From Polysphondylium violaceum (taxonomy: Eukaryota > Evosea > Eumycetozoa > Dictyosteliales > Dictyosteliaceae): DNA of 63,338 nt. Below, piece by piece: positions 33,564 to 44,944 of the stretch. The stretch covers positions 1 through 63,338 of the forward strand of contig AJWJ01000074.1 in assembly GCA_000277445.1 (NCBI GenBank), given 5' to 3'. Each line of letters opens with the position of its first letter. Positions within the stretch are counted from its first letter, which is position 1. A program made the translations under genes and the position numbers. Below the pieces are notes generated by a model. That model did not search any database and was not told the origin of the DNA. It saw only the letters and a program-made list of their open reading frames with translations.

Positions 33564-34856
33564 TTATTTTCCTCCCATTTTATCATAATATTTCTTTACC
33601 AAAGATTTATTTTGATTCCAAAGAGCTTCTTTTGAAGTTGTATCTTGATTTTTGAGACTCGTGTATTTGGCTCTACCTGCTTTACCAAAGTTTCTCACTT
33701 GCATAATCTCTGGCAAAAGCTCACGATTGAATTGATCTTCGCCAGTGGCACCAGAGAAATCTTTGTTTTTAATGTATTCATCATCTTGAAAGAATGCACC
33801 ACGATGATATTGTTTTTGTAAAAACTTGAGTTTTGTTTTAGGTTGACGAACGAGAATGTCGGCGTCTTCCTCTTGGATCTCTTTGTCTGTCATTTTTCTA
33901 CGTCTTTCTAGTTCTTTTTGATCATAGTCTTCAAGTAGTTTAGCACGTATACTTATTCTAAGACGACCAAGTTCTCTTTCAATCCATTCCTCATACTCCT
34001 TGTCTGGATCACCATCACCATCGGATATGTCTTGTTTGTTTTCTAAATCTTGAAGAGCTTGTTCTTTTTCATCTCTTTCCAATTCTTCTTTAAGTTTTCT
34101 GTGTGCTTCAATCTTTCTCAATTCCTTTTCTCTTTCTCTTTCAATTTCTGCTTGTTCATCTTCTTTGATTAACTCCTCCTCAGTCTTTATAGTTGCTCTT
34201 GCTTCTTTCTTTACAAATGTAGGTCTAAATACTGGTTGAACATTCCAATAATCATTATCATTATCGTCTTCTTCATCTTCCTCCTCTTCATCTTCATCTT
34301 CATCTTCTTCCTCTTCATCATCACCTTCTTCCTCCTCTTCCTCCTCCTCTTCTTCTTGCTCTTCTTTATTAATTTGTGGTTGCTCTTGTTGTCTAGATGC
34401 TAGATATCTTTCTCTAGCCTTCCTTCTTCTGGATTCATCTGTATCCTCTTGTTCTTCCTCTTGGCTTACAATCTCTGTTTTTTGTATTACTCTCCTACTA
34501 CCAGTCTGTTGTGTTTCTCTTTTAATCTCTTTTTCATCATCATTGTCGTCATCATGTCTATGTCTTCTACTTTGTAATCTGTCTGTAGACGATACTTGTT
34601 GTCTATTTTTAAATCTACTGAGACGAGGATCATTCATTTCAGCCTCTCTAATTATTTTTTCATTTTGTAAATCTGTAAACGACTCTGTATCTTGATCATC
34701 ACTATCCTTTGCATATTCTGGCACATGACCAGCTCTATAGATATGTACTTTTGGGCCTGCTTGTGCAGTGGGTTCTAAAAAACCGAATCCCTCTTTTCCC
34801 CCACCATTCGCCGACGCATTGTTTAACTTTTCTCTGATCCTTGATGCTACCGACAT
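33564..34856 (-). CDS. mfap1: Microfibrillar-associated protein 1 homologue, spliceosomal B-complex protein (430 aa)
   Basis: A single exon of almost the same length as human MFAP1 (439 aa). The N-terminal half is highly charged with long Glu/Asp tracts (EEEEEEEEEGDDEEEEDEDE). The C-terminal MFAP1 domain is well conserved: EEWIERELGRLRISIRAKLL, ERRRKMTDKEIQEED, KTKLKFLQKQYHRGAFFQDD, EDQFNRELLPEIMQVRNFGK, AGRAKYTSLKNQDTT. MFAP1 is a component of the spliceosomal B complex. It is divergent from the next gene with only 151 bp between starts. Confidence 0.96.
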   Translation of the reverse strand: MSVASRIREKLNNASANGGGKEGFGFLEPTAQAGPKVHIYRAGHVPEYAKDSDDQDTESFTDLQNEKIIREAEMNDPRLSRFKNRQQVSSTDRLQSRRHRHDDDNDDEKEIKRETQQTGSRRVIQKTEIVSQEEEQEDTDESRRRKARERYLASRQQEQPQINKEEQEEEEEEEEEEGDDEEEEDEDEDEEEEDEEDDNDNDYWNVQPVFRPTFVKKEARATIKTEEELIKEDEQAEIEREREKELRKIEAHRKLKEELERDEKEQALQDLENKQDISDGDGDPDKEYEEWIERELGRLRISIRAKLLEDYDQKELERRRKMTDKEIQEEDADILVRQPKTKLKFLQKQYHRGAFFQDDEYIKNKDFSGATGEDQFNRELLPEIMQVRNFGKAGRAKYTSLKNQDTTSKEALWNQNKSLVKKYYDKMGGK

Positions 34857-35007
34857 ACTATTATTATTCTATAGATATCTATATCTCTATTTATCGATCA
34901 TATGAAAAAAATGACAATAATGCGAAAATGTCCCAAAATTGGCAAATAAAAAAAAAAAAAAAAAAGATTTATCATTATCACTTGATTGAAAGATTATCTT
35001 CAATAAG

Positions 35008-38000
35008 ATGTCTGATAATAATAATAATAATAATAACAATAACAACAGCAATAGCTATACACCTCCCCATTACCATCACTACAATAACTACCAGCCACAA
35101 CAACAGTACAACTCACCCTACGATCCATCAAAGAAAAAGAAAAAGACATACCATGGAATAGATTACAATAGCAATAGTAGTAGTAACACAGGTAGCAACA
35201 ATAGTGGAGGATTGGCGCAGAATAGCAAGAATAGACAAGCCATCACGAACAATTTGTTGTATTCAGATGCTTTGAATATTAAAATAACAGTACATCAACC
35301 TATTCCCACCGATATATTGACAAAGGTAATCAATCAATGGCTAAATACCGTCGATAGAGAAAAGACTACCAGTGACAGTAAACCATCGGACCAATTTGAA
35401 TACAACTTGGTGTCATTGATAGAGTTGTCTTATCCCTATGATTCAAAGACTCTGTTGGACTATGTCATCACTACATTTTGTGTCTATAGGCCAGAGTATA
35501 TTGGTGTCATTGTAAAGACACTCATTGAACAAATCTATAGTGGTATATTAGTGTATCGATTCAATATGCCACCGTTATTTGCATTTAAACAATTGTTTTC
35601 TGATAAAAAGAATTCTTTATTCTCAAATACTGATACTGATCAACAACAGCAACCACAACAACACTATCATCATCACCATCATTACAACAACTATCAACAA
35701 CACCAACAGCAACAAAAACAAAATGTATTTGAATTAAATAATCAAATCGATGAACTAGATGATAGTAATGATATACCTCTTCAAATATTATTTGAAATCA
35801 CAAGCTATAATATAATCTATCACATCAATAATAGTAATAGTAAACAACCACAACAACAATCATATATAGCTAGTCATTGGATATTAGATTGTTTGGTTAA
35901 ATCAAAACTATCAATTATAGAGACTTACTTTACACAATTACTATTGGTCAATACAAAGAATCTAAGTAATCATAGATACTTTAGAACACTACATTCATTT
36001 ATTAAATCAAGATCATCAGACAATAATAACAGTATTGATGTATCTAAAGAAATTAGAGATCATATTGTATCAATGTTTAACTCAGCAGCACCAAACTCAT
36101 TACCATTGGATTCAAAAAAGATTCAACCAATTCTACACACCATTGTACCTCTATTAATTCAATATCAAAGAAAATATATTTCACAAGACTATCTGTTTAT
36201 CATTTTATATTACTTTTCATCAACAACATCTTCATTTGTACAAAGACTATTTCATAATTTAATATCATCTGTATCTTTTCCAACTCTGCACAATAGTAAC
36301 AACAATAACCCTATCATTGACATTAATCAATATAATTGTATAAATGTAATGTGTATTATTAATAGAGTAATCATCATACCAAATACTAATGAATCATAAT
36401 AATATAGAAACAAAATGTTATTATAGATATAATTGATATATTAAAAAGCAAATCAAAGATATCTAACCAACTGTTGTGTAACAATGTTGTACAACCAATA
36501 TTACAATGTATAAATGAAGGTATATTTTCCAACAACGCCATTGAACTATTAAAAGAGATTATAAATTCTAGCAACTATAATGAAATACTATTTGGTGTAA
36601 ACTATGAAGGATTTGTATTTACAGAGTCACAGTTGCAACAAGGTTACAAGAGTATTCAATTACTACTAAATACATTGGAATCATATAGTTCAACAACACA
36701 AACTTTATTCTTTCAACTATGGGAAGAATACTTAAACACCCTATTCACCAGTCAATCGATAGTGGCAATAAGCACGTCATCATCATCATCAATATCATCG
36801 TTATTTTGGCGTGTAAGACAAATGCTGCTATACTTTAATAGATTTCCATTGGAACTCAGAGATATGACTAAACGTATCCTATACTCTTTTATTAGTATTA
36901 TGTTGGAAAAGAATAGATTTGATTCAAAAGTAGTATCGATATACTCTCAATTAACTCATATATGCTTCTATCTTAGCAGTTGTGCCAATGACGAGAGCAC
37001 CGATGAAGAGAGAGACAACATTGACTTATTTATTGAATACATTCAATTTATTACAACAAACTTTAAACCTACTCATATCATCTACACGAGCGTAATGAAA
37101 TCAATTCATCAAATAATCAGTAACATCACTCTTATAGACTCTTCCTATATGTTGTTGGGTTTTAAATCAAGTATAGATAGTAGCAATAGTAATAGTAGCG
37201 CTATTGGTGGCAATAGTAGCAATAACAATCCTAGTAGCAATAGTAACACAAGCAATCCGATAAATGATTTGGTAAAGAACTCAATCTTTACACTAGACAT
37301 TAAAACCATTATCCAATCATTATATTATATATTACAAATACTTGGTTCAAGAAATAATAGTAGTAATAGTGATGATCTACACCAACAACAACTAAACACA
37401 CAAATACTATTATCAAATATAATTTCAAATGATGTTAATAGTAAGAACAATATACTTCAATTATTGAAATCAAACGATACAAATCTAAAGCCAATTTCAA
37501 TCAAACTACTAATAGAAATGGAAACCCACTCTAGTAGCAATGTATTTTGGAATCAAGAGAAAATCCAAATTCTATTTAAACATTTGATGGATCCAAATCT
37601 ATTTCCTCTCTGTTTGGAATTTCTCGGCATCATTAAAGAGAAATGTTGTGAATCTGTTTTGAAATCATTATTAAGAAATTTAATTTTGTCATATGATAGT
37701 AGTAATAGTAATGGTAGCTATAATCAAACCACGACCACACCATCTACATATATGGGTATAATTGCGTTGATTGAAGAGATACTTGTACACAGCCCACCAC
37801 TCACTCTTATTGCACTACAATTTATCCAATCACATCTCTTTACCACCACTTCTGCCACTACCAGCAACAACAACAACAACAATAACAACTATAGTTTTGA
37901 TATGAGTGCGAATAATAGTGGCAGCAGTAATAATATAAATGATATCAATAATCAAAATCTTTTATTCCTCTTGCAGAAAATTCAATCACTAGTAAACACA

Positions 38001-38432
38001 ATCACTCAATCATCACCACCTCAACAATCATCTTACACTATTATCACATCATCATCATCGCCCACCACCACAACCACTCCAGACAGTGTATTGAATTCTA
38101 TTGTGCTACTGATGAACGAAATTATTTTATTCTCCCTCAAAAATATTGATGATCAAAATGGTGATATTCAATTACTACAGTTTCAGTTAATATCATCGAT
38201 TGTATCCACTCACTCGTATGAATGGCATTCTAATTTCATCCAGGAGCAATTGTATATCGTTGTGGACGGATTGGTATCTCAAAATACCCCCATTCAAAAC
38301 TTGTGTCACACAATATTGAAAGAATTTATCAACCACAACCCAGCACACCACAAACCTTTGATTGATGAATATGTAGAATACAGAAATCTTGGAAAAGCAA
38401 ATGCTTATCCCTCTATAAGAACACCAATATAA
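35008..38432 (+). CDS. Large helical-repeat protein of unknown family (1111 aa)
   Basis: Exons 35008-36337 and 36427-38432, joined in phase 1 (the donor is GTATAA, not the nearby GTAATG). The first 90 residues are Asn/Gln/Tyr/Ser low complexity with one basic cluster (SKKKKKTYHG). The remainder is a succession of amphipathic helices with Leu/Ile periodicity (LLDYVITTFCVYRPEYIGVI, IHQIISNITLIDSSYMLLGF, LNSIVLLMNEIILFSLKNI), interrupted by Asn, Ser and Gln loops. It has the look of a HEAT/ARM-type scaffold such as an Integrator or Mediator subunit, but no diagnostic motif was found, so no name is given. Confidence 0.75.
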
Positions 38433-39011
38433 ATCAATAAAAAAATAAATTGTTATAATTATAACATTCCCATATCACACACCACACTCCTTCCAATTAC
38501 ATTTTGTGATGGATAAAAAGGTGATTTAGATATTATTTTTCACATTTAATTTGGTTTGGGGGTGGTTCATTCTGCAAAAACACAACACACACATATTTTG
38601 ATAGGTTGGTTGAAAATAAAAAAATGGTGGGTAAATTTAAATCAAGAAAATTGAAAAAAATGCAAAAAAAAATGAAAGGGGTTGATGTTCTTCTTATCTC
38701 AGTTTGTTTAGCATAATTGTTGTGTGTTCTATTGTATGAAAATGGAAAGTGGGTGAAATAATTTTGGCAGTTTGATATTCAAAAAAAATGCAAAGGGGGT
38801 AATAAAAACAACAACAAGGGTTATCCAAAAACAATTTCTCTGCTTTGAATGGCCACTTTCATACATGGGGTATCCAAAATAGATTGTAACTGCATCTCTT
38901 ATCTATAACTTCCCGAGATAGCAAATATCCCCCATCCTTTTCTTATGAATTTTATTTATTTATTTTATTATTCATTCATTTTTTGCAGCAGAAACCAAAC
39001 AGTATAAAAGG

Positions 39012-39023
39012 CTTTGCGCAAAG
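39012..39023. promoter_or_regulatory. Perfect 12-bp palindrome just downstream of a TATA-like box
   Basis: AGTATAAAAGG is followed at once by CTTTGCGCAAAG, which equals its own reverse complement. The pair sits about 320 bp before the GC-rich island and 950 bp before the next coding gene. It could be a transcription-factor site or a core promoter of an unannotated transcript. Confidence 0.3.
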
Positions 39024-39339
39024 ATACATTTACTCCATCAGCCATGTAATCAAAATATCTATTACACTAGCTCAGGAATAATTTATATATAAAATCAAAA
39101 ACAAGTATTTAGCCCCCCTCGTCTAGGTGCCTCTGTTTTTGACCACAAAAAAAAAATAGAAAATAGAAAAAATGTTATACAAAAAAAACATCCATCTCTC
39201 TAACCCTTGAATAACCATTTATTCATCCTCATATATAAATTAAAAAATCACAAAAAAAAAACAACAGATTGGAACAAAAAACTAAAACTAAACAAAAAAA
39301 GAAAAAAAATCTCCCCCAAATAGAGAATCCCGCTTAGTC

Positions 39340-39610
39340 TTCCATTCTTGATCCGCGTCCTTGTTCTGTTTGTTGTGGTATCCAAAAAGTGCTATTTGTG
39401 CCACCCTACGACCCTGTAAAACCCCTCTTGCTTTTGCACGGTCGGTCGCATGTGAACATTCCTGAGCTAGTGTCCTACAAAAATATTCTTGCGATTCAAA
39501 TAGCCTTTCCAACAAACACCAAAGACAACCTCCCTTTCTCGTCCATCCCCGGTAGTGTTTTTCTCGCCTCCAGCGCGCACCAACATATGGTTAGGATCAA
39601 CCAAAAATGA
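39340..39610 (+). other. GC-rich island, open on both strands, coding status unclear
   Basis: On the plus strand a frame open from a CGCTTAG (possible acceptor) reads SILDPRPCSVCCGIQKVLFV, then PYDPVKPLLLLHGRSHVNIP and ends HMVRINQK with a TGA at 39608-39610, but it has no ATG. On the minus strand, 39515-39288 and its extension read WCLLERLFESQEYFCRTLAQ and DQEWKTKRDSLFGGDFF, again without an ATG. Neither is a recognised domain. High GC lowers stop-codon frequency on both strands, so openness alone proves little. A structured RNA or a relic of a GC-rich gene is also possible. Confidence 0.35.
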
Positions 39611-39974
39611 TGATCACCCCATACAAAAAAAAAAACACAAAAACACAATTTATTTTTTTACCCCTAAATCAATAAATACAAAAAGAATCATCGTTTGTCT
39701 CTATTTAAAAAAAAAACTTATATTATTATAGTCATAGTTATTATCTTTTCATTATCATTAAAAAACTGAGAAAAAATAAAAAAATCTTTTGTGAAATAAT
39801 ATGAAATCTCATCATTTTGATTTCGTAAAGAAAAAGAAGTTCGATTTTTTATTTTTTTTATTTTTTTCGAATTTTTTCAAAAAATTCACGCGCTCCTCAT
39901 CATAGCTCTCGCAGAGTGGCCTATTAAAATTTTTTTTTTTTTTTTCATCACTGTGTATATTATCATATTATAAA

Positions 39975-40978
39975 ATGTTTTCAGGCTTACGTTCAGTTAG
40001 CAAGGTTTTCCAAACCTCTGCTCTTGTTGTCCCAAGGTAATATCTTTACAAGGGAGGGAAAGAAGAGGAATATAGGTTATTTTTAAAAGAATACACGACA
40101 ATTCAAAAATGACAGGACATTATTCTTGATGCGATATCACGTCAGACAACTTGTCACATAGTAGTTTATGTGTTTTTAAAGATAAAAGACGATATTAGAT
40201 AGTATTAAACGTTGAAATAGGCAGATAAACGCACACATAGCTTTAGTAATCAACACCCTCGTTTATATCCCTTCCACCCCATCCCTATATAGTTTATTCT
40301 TTAAATCAAAAAGATAAAGTAACTAACATTAGTACATATTTCATAATTATGCAGAAGAGGTTTCTTCAAACAATTCCTCTACCCATCTGAAAGACAAACT
40401 AGAGTTCACCAATTACACGAACAAGGTATCTTACCAGGTTCACCAGCTTTCGATAAATTCTATGCTGAATTACCACAATCAGAACTCTCTAAACAAAGTG
40501 GTTTATCAGATGCCCTCCTCGACGATCCACTTCTCCACATCTCTGTCATCAAATACAACAAACACATTGTTGAAAGGTATAGTATACTTATATTTATTCA
40601 CATCACACAGGGTCATTTAGGTTATTATAAAGCAGATCTAGTAATCAATACCAAACAACAAACAATATTGGATATTTGCAGAAACACAGACAGACAAACA
40701 GACGCACAGACATCAATCAATTTTTTTATATTTTTTATTTTTTATTTTTTTTTTGTTTTTTTCTGCCCTTTACAAGAGTAATATACTGATTGTAAATTAA
40801 TTTAATTATTAGATACAACTTAACCCCAGAAGAAGAAACCAAACTCATGGAAGAATATGAAATCTCATGTGGTGAACCATCATTGGAATTCTGTCTCCCA
40901 TGTCCAGTCCCAGCTCACAACTTTGAAGAGCTCCCAATTATGAAAGCTTACACTGAAGGTGAAGAAACCAAACACTAA
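39975..40978 (+). CDS. Small nuclear-encoded mitochondrial protein, possibly a respiratory-chain subunit (149 aa)
   Basis: Exons 39975-40036, 40355-40576 and 40813-40978, joined in phase 2 both times. The introns of 318 and 236 nt are unusually long for this window. The N-terminus MFSGLRSVSKVFQTSALVVP, followed by RRGFF, is a typical mitochondrial targeting peptide. The mature part is soluble and acidic (SERQTRVHQLHEQGILPGSP; TPEEETKLMEEYEISCGEPS) with paired Cys in FCLPCPVPAHNF. It may be a dictyostelid cytochrome c oxidase small subunit, but this is from general resemblance, not a diagnostic motif. Confidence 0.6.
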
Positions 40979-41390
40979 ATGAAATTTATACATTTATTTT
41001 ATTATATTAAAAAAATTAGATAAAAAAAAAATACAACATATTACAAATATTAAAATATATCTATTTCTATTTGAACATATTGTATTAATCTAGATTTCTT
41101 TATTATTTTATTTTATTTAATAGACAGTGATGTCAACAACATGGCCCAAAGATTAATATTAACAACCTTTCTTGAATATACTTTTTTCCTTTTTTTTGGT
41201 TTGAAAATTCCATTATCAAAAAAAGAAAAAAAAACTTGTTCCAGCAAGGAGTAAATAATTTTATTAGGAATTAGAGTCTCATTTTCACATAGCGTTGGTT
41301 GACAGCAACAGAACCACACTTAAAACACAAGTAGGCGCTGAAATAATTAACTATATATTGTATATTGGTTTTTGTTTATTTAATTTATTA
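40979..41390. other. Intergenic between convergent genes, with one possible alternative exon
   Basis: AT-rich. On the minus strand a TTATTTCAG acceptor at 41338 is followed by a short frame (41337-41271) reading AYLCFKCGSVAVNQRYVKMR and a stop; see findings. An ORF at 41113-41319 on the same strand overlaps it in another frame and lacks an ATG. Confidence 0.45.
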
Positions 41391-43893
41391 TTATGCTTTT
41401 ATCGGTATTGGCCTTAGGTTTGTTTTTAAAATTTCATATGCCTTATCATAATTTCCAACTCTAAGTTCAATATAAACTTTTAATAAATTTAATTTACTAT
41501 TATTGCTATTATTCTTTTCAATGAATTTTATCGTTTTCTCAGCATTGGAAAGGTCATTTTTCAATATATATGCAACAATTAAATTCATATATAAATTACT
41601 AAATTAATGTGTAAGTATAATTGTATATATATTCAATTTAATATAAATACATACTTTGAAAATTCATTTTTATCATTGTCGTTTACTGTTTCTTGTTGAT
41701 CATTTTCAATATGTTGATTGCTATTGTTATTAATTGATTCAATGAAATCCAAAGATAAAAATTCAATAGCTTTGTCTGGGATATTTAATTTTATACAAGC
41801 TTCTGATGAATAGAGGTGTGCATAATATCTATACTTGTCGTAATGGTTTTCTTTTTTCTTTAAACACATTTTTATAATTTCTTTGCAGACGGTCAATGTA
41901 ACGATTGGATTTGATATACAAAGAGCTACATAGGCTTGTGAGCATAGAATTGAGAGCATTAGTTGTTGAGTTTGTTGATTATCATCTAAATGATTATTAT
42001 TGTCTTTTGATTGATTGTCATCAAGGTTATTGTTGTTGCTGTTATTATTATTATTATTTATACTATTGATATACTTTGATTGTAAATAGTTTGCATTTCT
42101 TAAACATTTTGCAGCAAAATCTAAAGATAGGGTTCCTAATCTACTTGATTCACTGGGATCCTCCCCGCTAGTGATTGAAGATTGAACTTCATTATCTTCT
42201 ATTTGTAATCCTTGATGTAATCCATTTGCAGTTGGTAATGTAATAAATGTTTTATTACTTGGGGTTGTTGATGTTGTTGATGATGGTTGTTGTTGATCTA
42301 TTGATAATTTATTTGTATGAGCTAAAATACAACATTCAGCTAATCTAAGCCAAACTAAAGGATTACTATAAAACAATAAACAAGATTCTTGGAGACATGA
42401 AAAGGCTAATTCGTATTTACCGCCCATGACCATCAATAATATACCAGTGTTGTAAAATACTATGGAACGTTTATCGGTGGCTGTTTTCTGACATTTGGTT
42501 AAAAGATTTTCAATCTCTTTATCCTCAACGCCCTTTAATGACTTTGTGTAATAAAACACCGAGGAAATGTATTTGTCAAACTTGAAATTCAATGTTCCCA
42601 AATTATTATAAAATATTCTTGGTGTAATCTCTTCCATATGTAAATCATAACCAAATGACATTGGTTCAATTATATTGTTATTGCTATTTTCATTACTATT
42701 ATTACTACTACTACTACTTGATGTTGTCTTGTTATTGCTACTACTATTTTTACACTTTTCTAAATATTCTATAGATTTCTTGGAGTTCTTGTCTTTTAAA
42801 TAATAATTTGATTTCAATAAATAACATGATGATATTAAAGGTGAATAGTTTATCTATGTGAAAATAAATGTATTAGTATAGGAATAGACTGATAGATAGA
42901 CGACAAGTGAATGAATGAATGTATGATACATACATTTAAACTTGATTGAATTGAATTTGTAATTTCAGTTTTTGATAATAAATAATGAGAGTTTGTTGAT
43001 AAATATAGTTTGGCTTTATAAAAGTGTATCATAAAATTGAATTCCTCTGGTGTCATTTGAGTATGATCATACTTTTTGTTTGTGGCTTCGTTGTTGGAGG
43101 GTAAATAAAAAAAATGATCAAAATGATCCTCTAAAAATACAATAGTAGAGAATGCTTTATCATAGTTGTGTACAGATATATATACACTAATCAATAGAAA
43201 ACATGTTCTGAGTGCTATATATTCATCCAATGATAAAATGTTTTGATAGATAATGTCCAAATGATTGATTGCATCAGTGTATTGTTTGAAATGATACAAG
43301 ATAACTGATAGATTATATAAAATAATCGATTTTTCATTATCAACATCTAATGAATGATTATGTTGTTGTGGTGGTTGTGGTGGTTGTGGTGATTGTTGTT
43401 GATTGCTACCATTACTACTCGTAGTAGATTCATTTGTATTATTTAGAGCTATAGTAGGTGGTGGTAGTGGTTGTTGTGGCGATGTAACTGGAGAAGATGT
43501 GAGTGTGGGTGATGTAAGAGTTTGATCCTTTTGAATATTTCCAGATGAAGATTCAATGATTGATCTATAAAGTAGATTGAGTTCATCCAACAGTTTAGAT
43601 AAATTGTCGCATTTGTTATTATAAAAATCCGATATTAAAATATTGACAGATATCTCGAGGTTTGAGAGTGTGGTCGATGAAGATGGAGTGGATGGGGTGG
43701 ATGGGGATGTGGGAGTATGTGGAGTATGGGGAGAATGTACATTATTATTATTATTATTATTATGACTGATATTATTGTTGGTGTTGCTATTTCTTTTGTT
43801 TTTTAGGTCTCTGTAGAGTTCAGATGACTTTTGGTACTCTTTTCTATAGAAATGCTGTAGTGCTTTAAAGGCAACAAGTTGTGTATCATCCAT
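41391..43893 (-). CDS. cnot10: CCR4-NOT transcription complex subunit 10 (TPR protein), 788 aa
   Basis: Exons 43893-42934, 42853-41655 and 41598-41391; phases 0 and 2. The start at MDDTQLVAF is the first ATG; two exons look open beyond their donors. CNOT10 hallmarks: AFKALQHFYRKEYQKSSELY, ILYNLSVILYHFKQYTDAIN, ALRTCFLLISVYISVHNYDK, RIFYNNLGTLNFKFDKYISS, VFYNTGILLMVMGGKYELAF, LVWLRLAECCILAHTNKLS, FAAKCLRNANYL. These are tandem TPR helices separated by Asn, Ser and Pro-rich loops. The length compares with 744 for the human protein. CNOT10 and CNOT11 form a module of the CCR4-NOT deadenylase in mRNA turnover. Confidence 0.93.
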
Positions 43894-43974
43894 TATGGAT
43901 CTATCAATCAATCAATCAGTATCCTTGTAATCAACACACACTTCAGTGCTCAATAAAAAATTAAGAAGTCACAA

Positions 43975-44012
<38 letters not shown>

Positions 44013-44944
44013 AGAAAATTTTACATTTATGAAATAAAACAAAAATGATGTCGCAACGAGTTTTGACTTGACGTCATTGAATGGAATAAACATCAAAAAT
44101 ATCCGATTAGATCCTGATGTTACATAGTTTTACATCAACACCTAGTACAAGTACAGCTTTCCTCATCTTTGTCTATTTTATTTATAATTTATAACTTCAC
44201 TCAGAGTGCTTTTTAGCCAACGTAAGATGGTTACCCCATTGCCAAGTTTGCTATTTTTTTTTTATAAAAAATATCTACTTTTTTTTTTCTTTTGCGACAA
44301 GGTCTCAATTTTTTTTTCAAATAATGAATGCCATACTCTGCTCAAAACAACTTTAGGCATCTGAAATCAAGATATATTTTTTTTGGTGTATTTTCAAATA
44401 TTTGTTTGTATCTTTTTCTAAAAATCCAGAGTGGTAAAATCGATCGATAATCATTTTTCGAAAATTTTTTTTTTCAGTTTTTTTTGAGAGTTGGTGTGGT
44501 GGGTAAAACAAGATATTTATCTCTTTTTTTTTTTCAATTTTTTTAATTTTTGATGAGATTCGATGGAGCGGAATGTAATATAACAACAATACACTCCCAC
44601 ACGCGCTTAATACCACCACGTTATCACACACCACATCACATTTATTTATTATTTCTTAATTCTCTTAATCCAATTGTTCCACTAATTACACAACAGGAGT
44701 GAGTGTGTTTAATCTTATCATCGCTACAGCCATCATATTATTATATACACCTCACCTTAACCTTACACTCACTCTCTTCCTCACTCACACACGCCACTTC
44801 ACTTTGTATCATTAATGAACGACTTTTAAAATTATTTATTATTTATTTCCACAATATATACATATCTATAATAGCATAAATATAATATATATCTTCTTTC
44901 CACTCTTTATTCTTCGTTCACTTGTATTATTAAATATCTAAATT
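43894..44944. other. 1-kb divergent promoter region (CNOT10 / inositol 5-phosphatase)
   Basis: A T7 plus about A26 tract abuts the CNOT10 side (43974-44006). A less AT-rich portion at 44040-44240 contains a palindromic CRE-like site. A pyrimidine and CA-rich leader precedes the phosphatase. A 93-codon minus ORF (44353-44634) opens only with GTG and was not accepted. Confidence 0.5.
44069..44076. promoter_or_regulatory. CRE-like palindrome TGACGTCA
   Basis: A perfect TGACGTCA, the classic binding site of bZIP factors of the CREB/ATF class, sits 176 bp upstream of the CNOT10 start. It is the only one I noticed. It is a single 8-mer, so chance occurrence cannot be excluded. Confidence 0.3.

Larger units (their letters stand above)
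38433..39974. other. 1.5-kb intergenic region with TATA/palindrome and GC-rich island
   Basis: AT-rich except for a TATA-like box followed by the 12-bp palindrome CTTTGCGCAAAG (39003-39023) and a GC-rich island at about 39330-39610 (close to half G+C against roughly a quarter around it). The island is described separately. No recognised gene. Confidence 0.5.

Noticed and set aside
44353-44634. Minus ORF of 93 codons with a hydrophobic N-terminus
   Set aside because: The frame opens with GTG, the first ATG is far inside, and it sits in the divergent promoter of CNOT10 and the 5-phosphatase.
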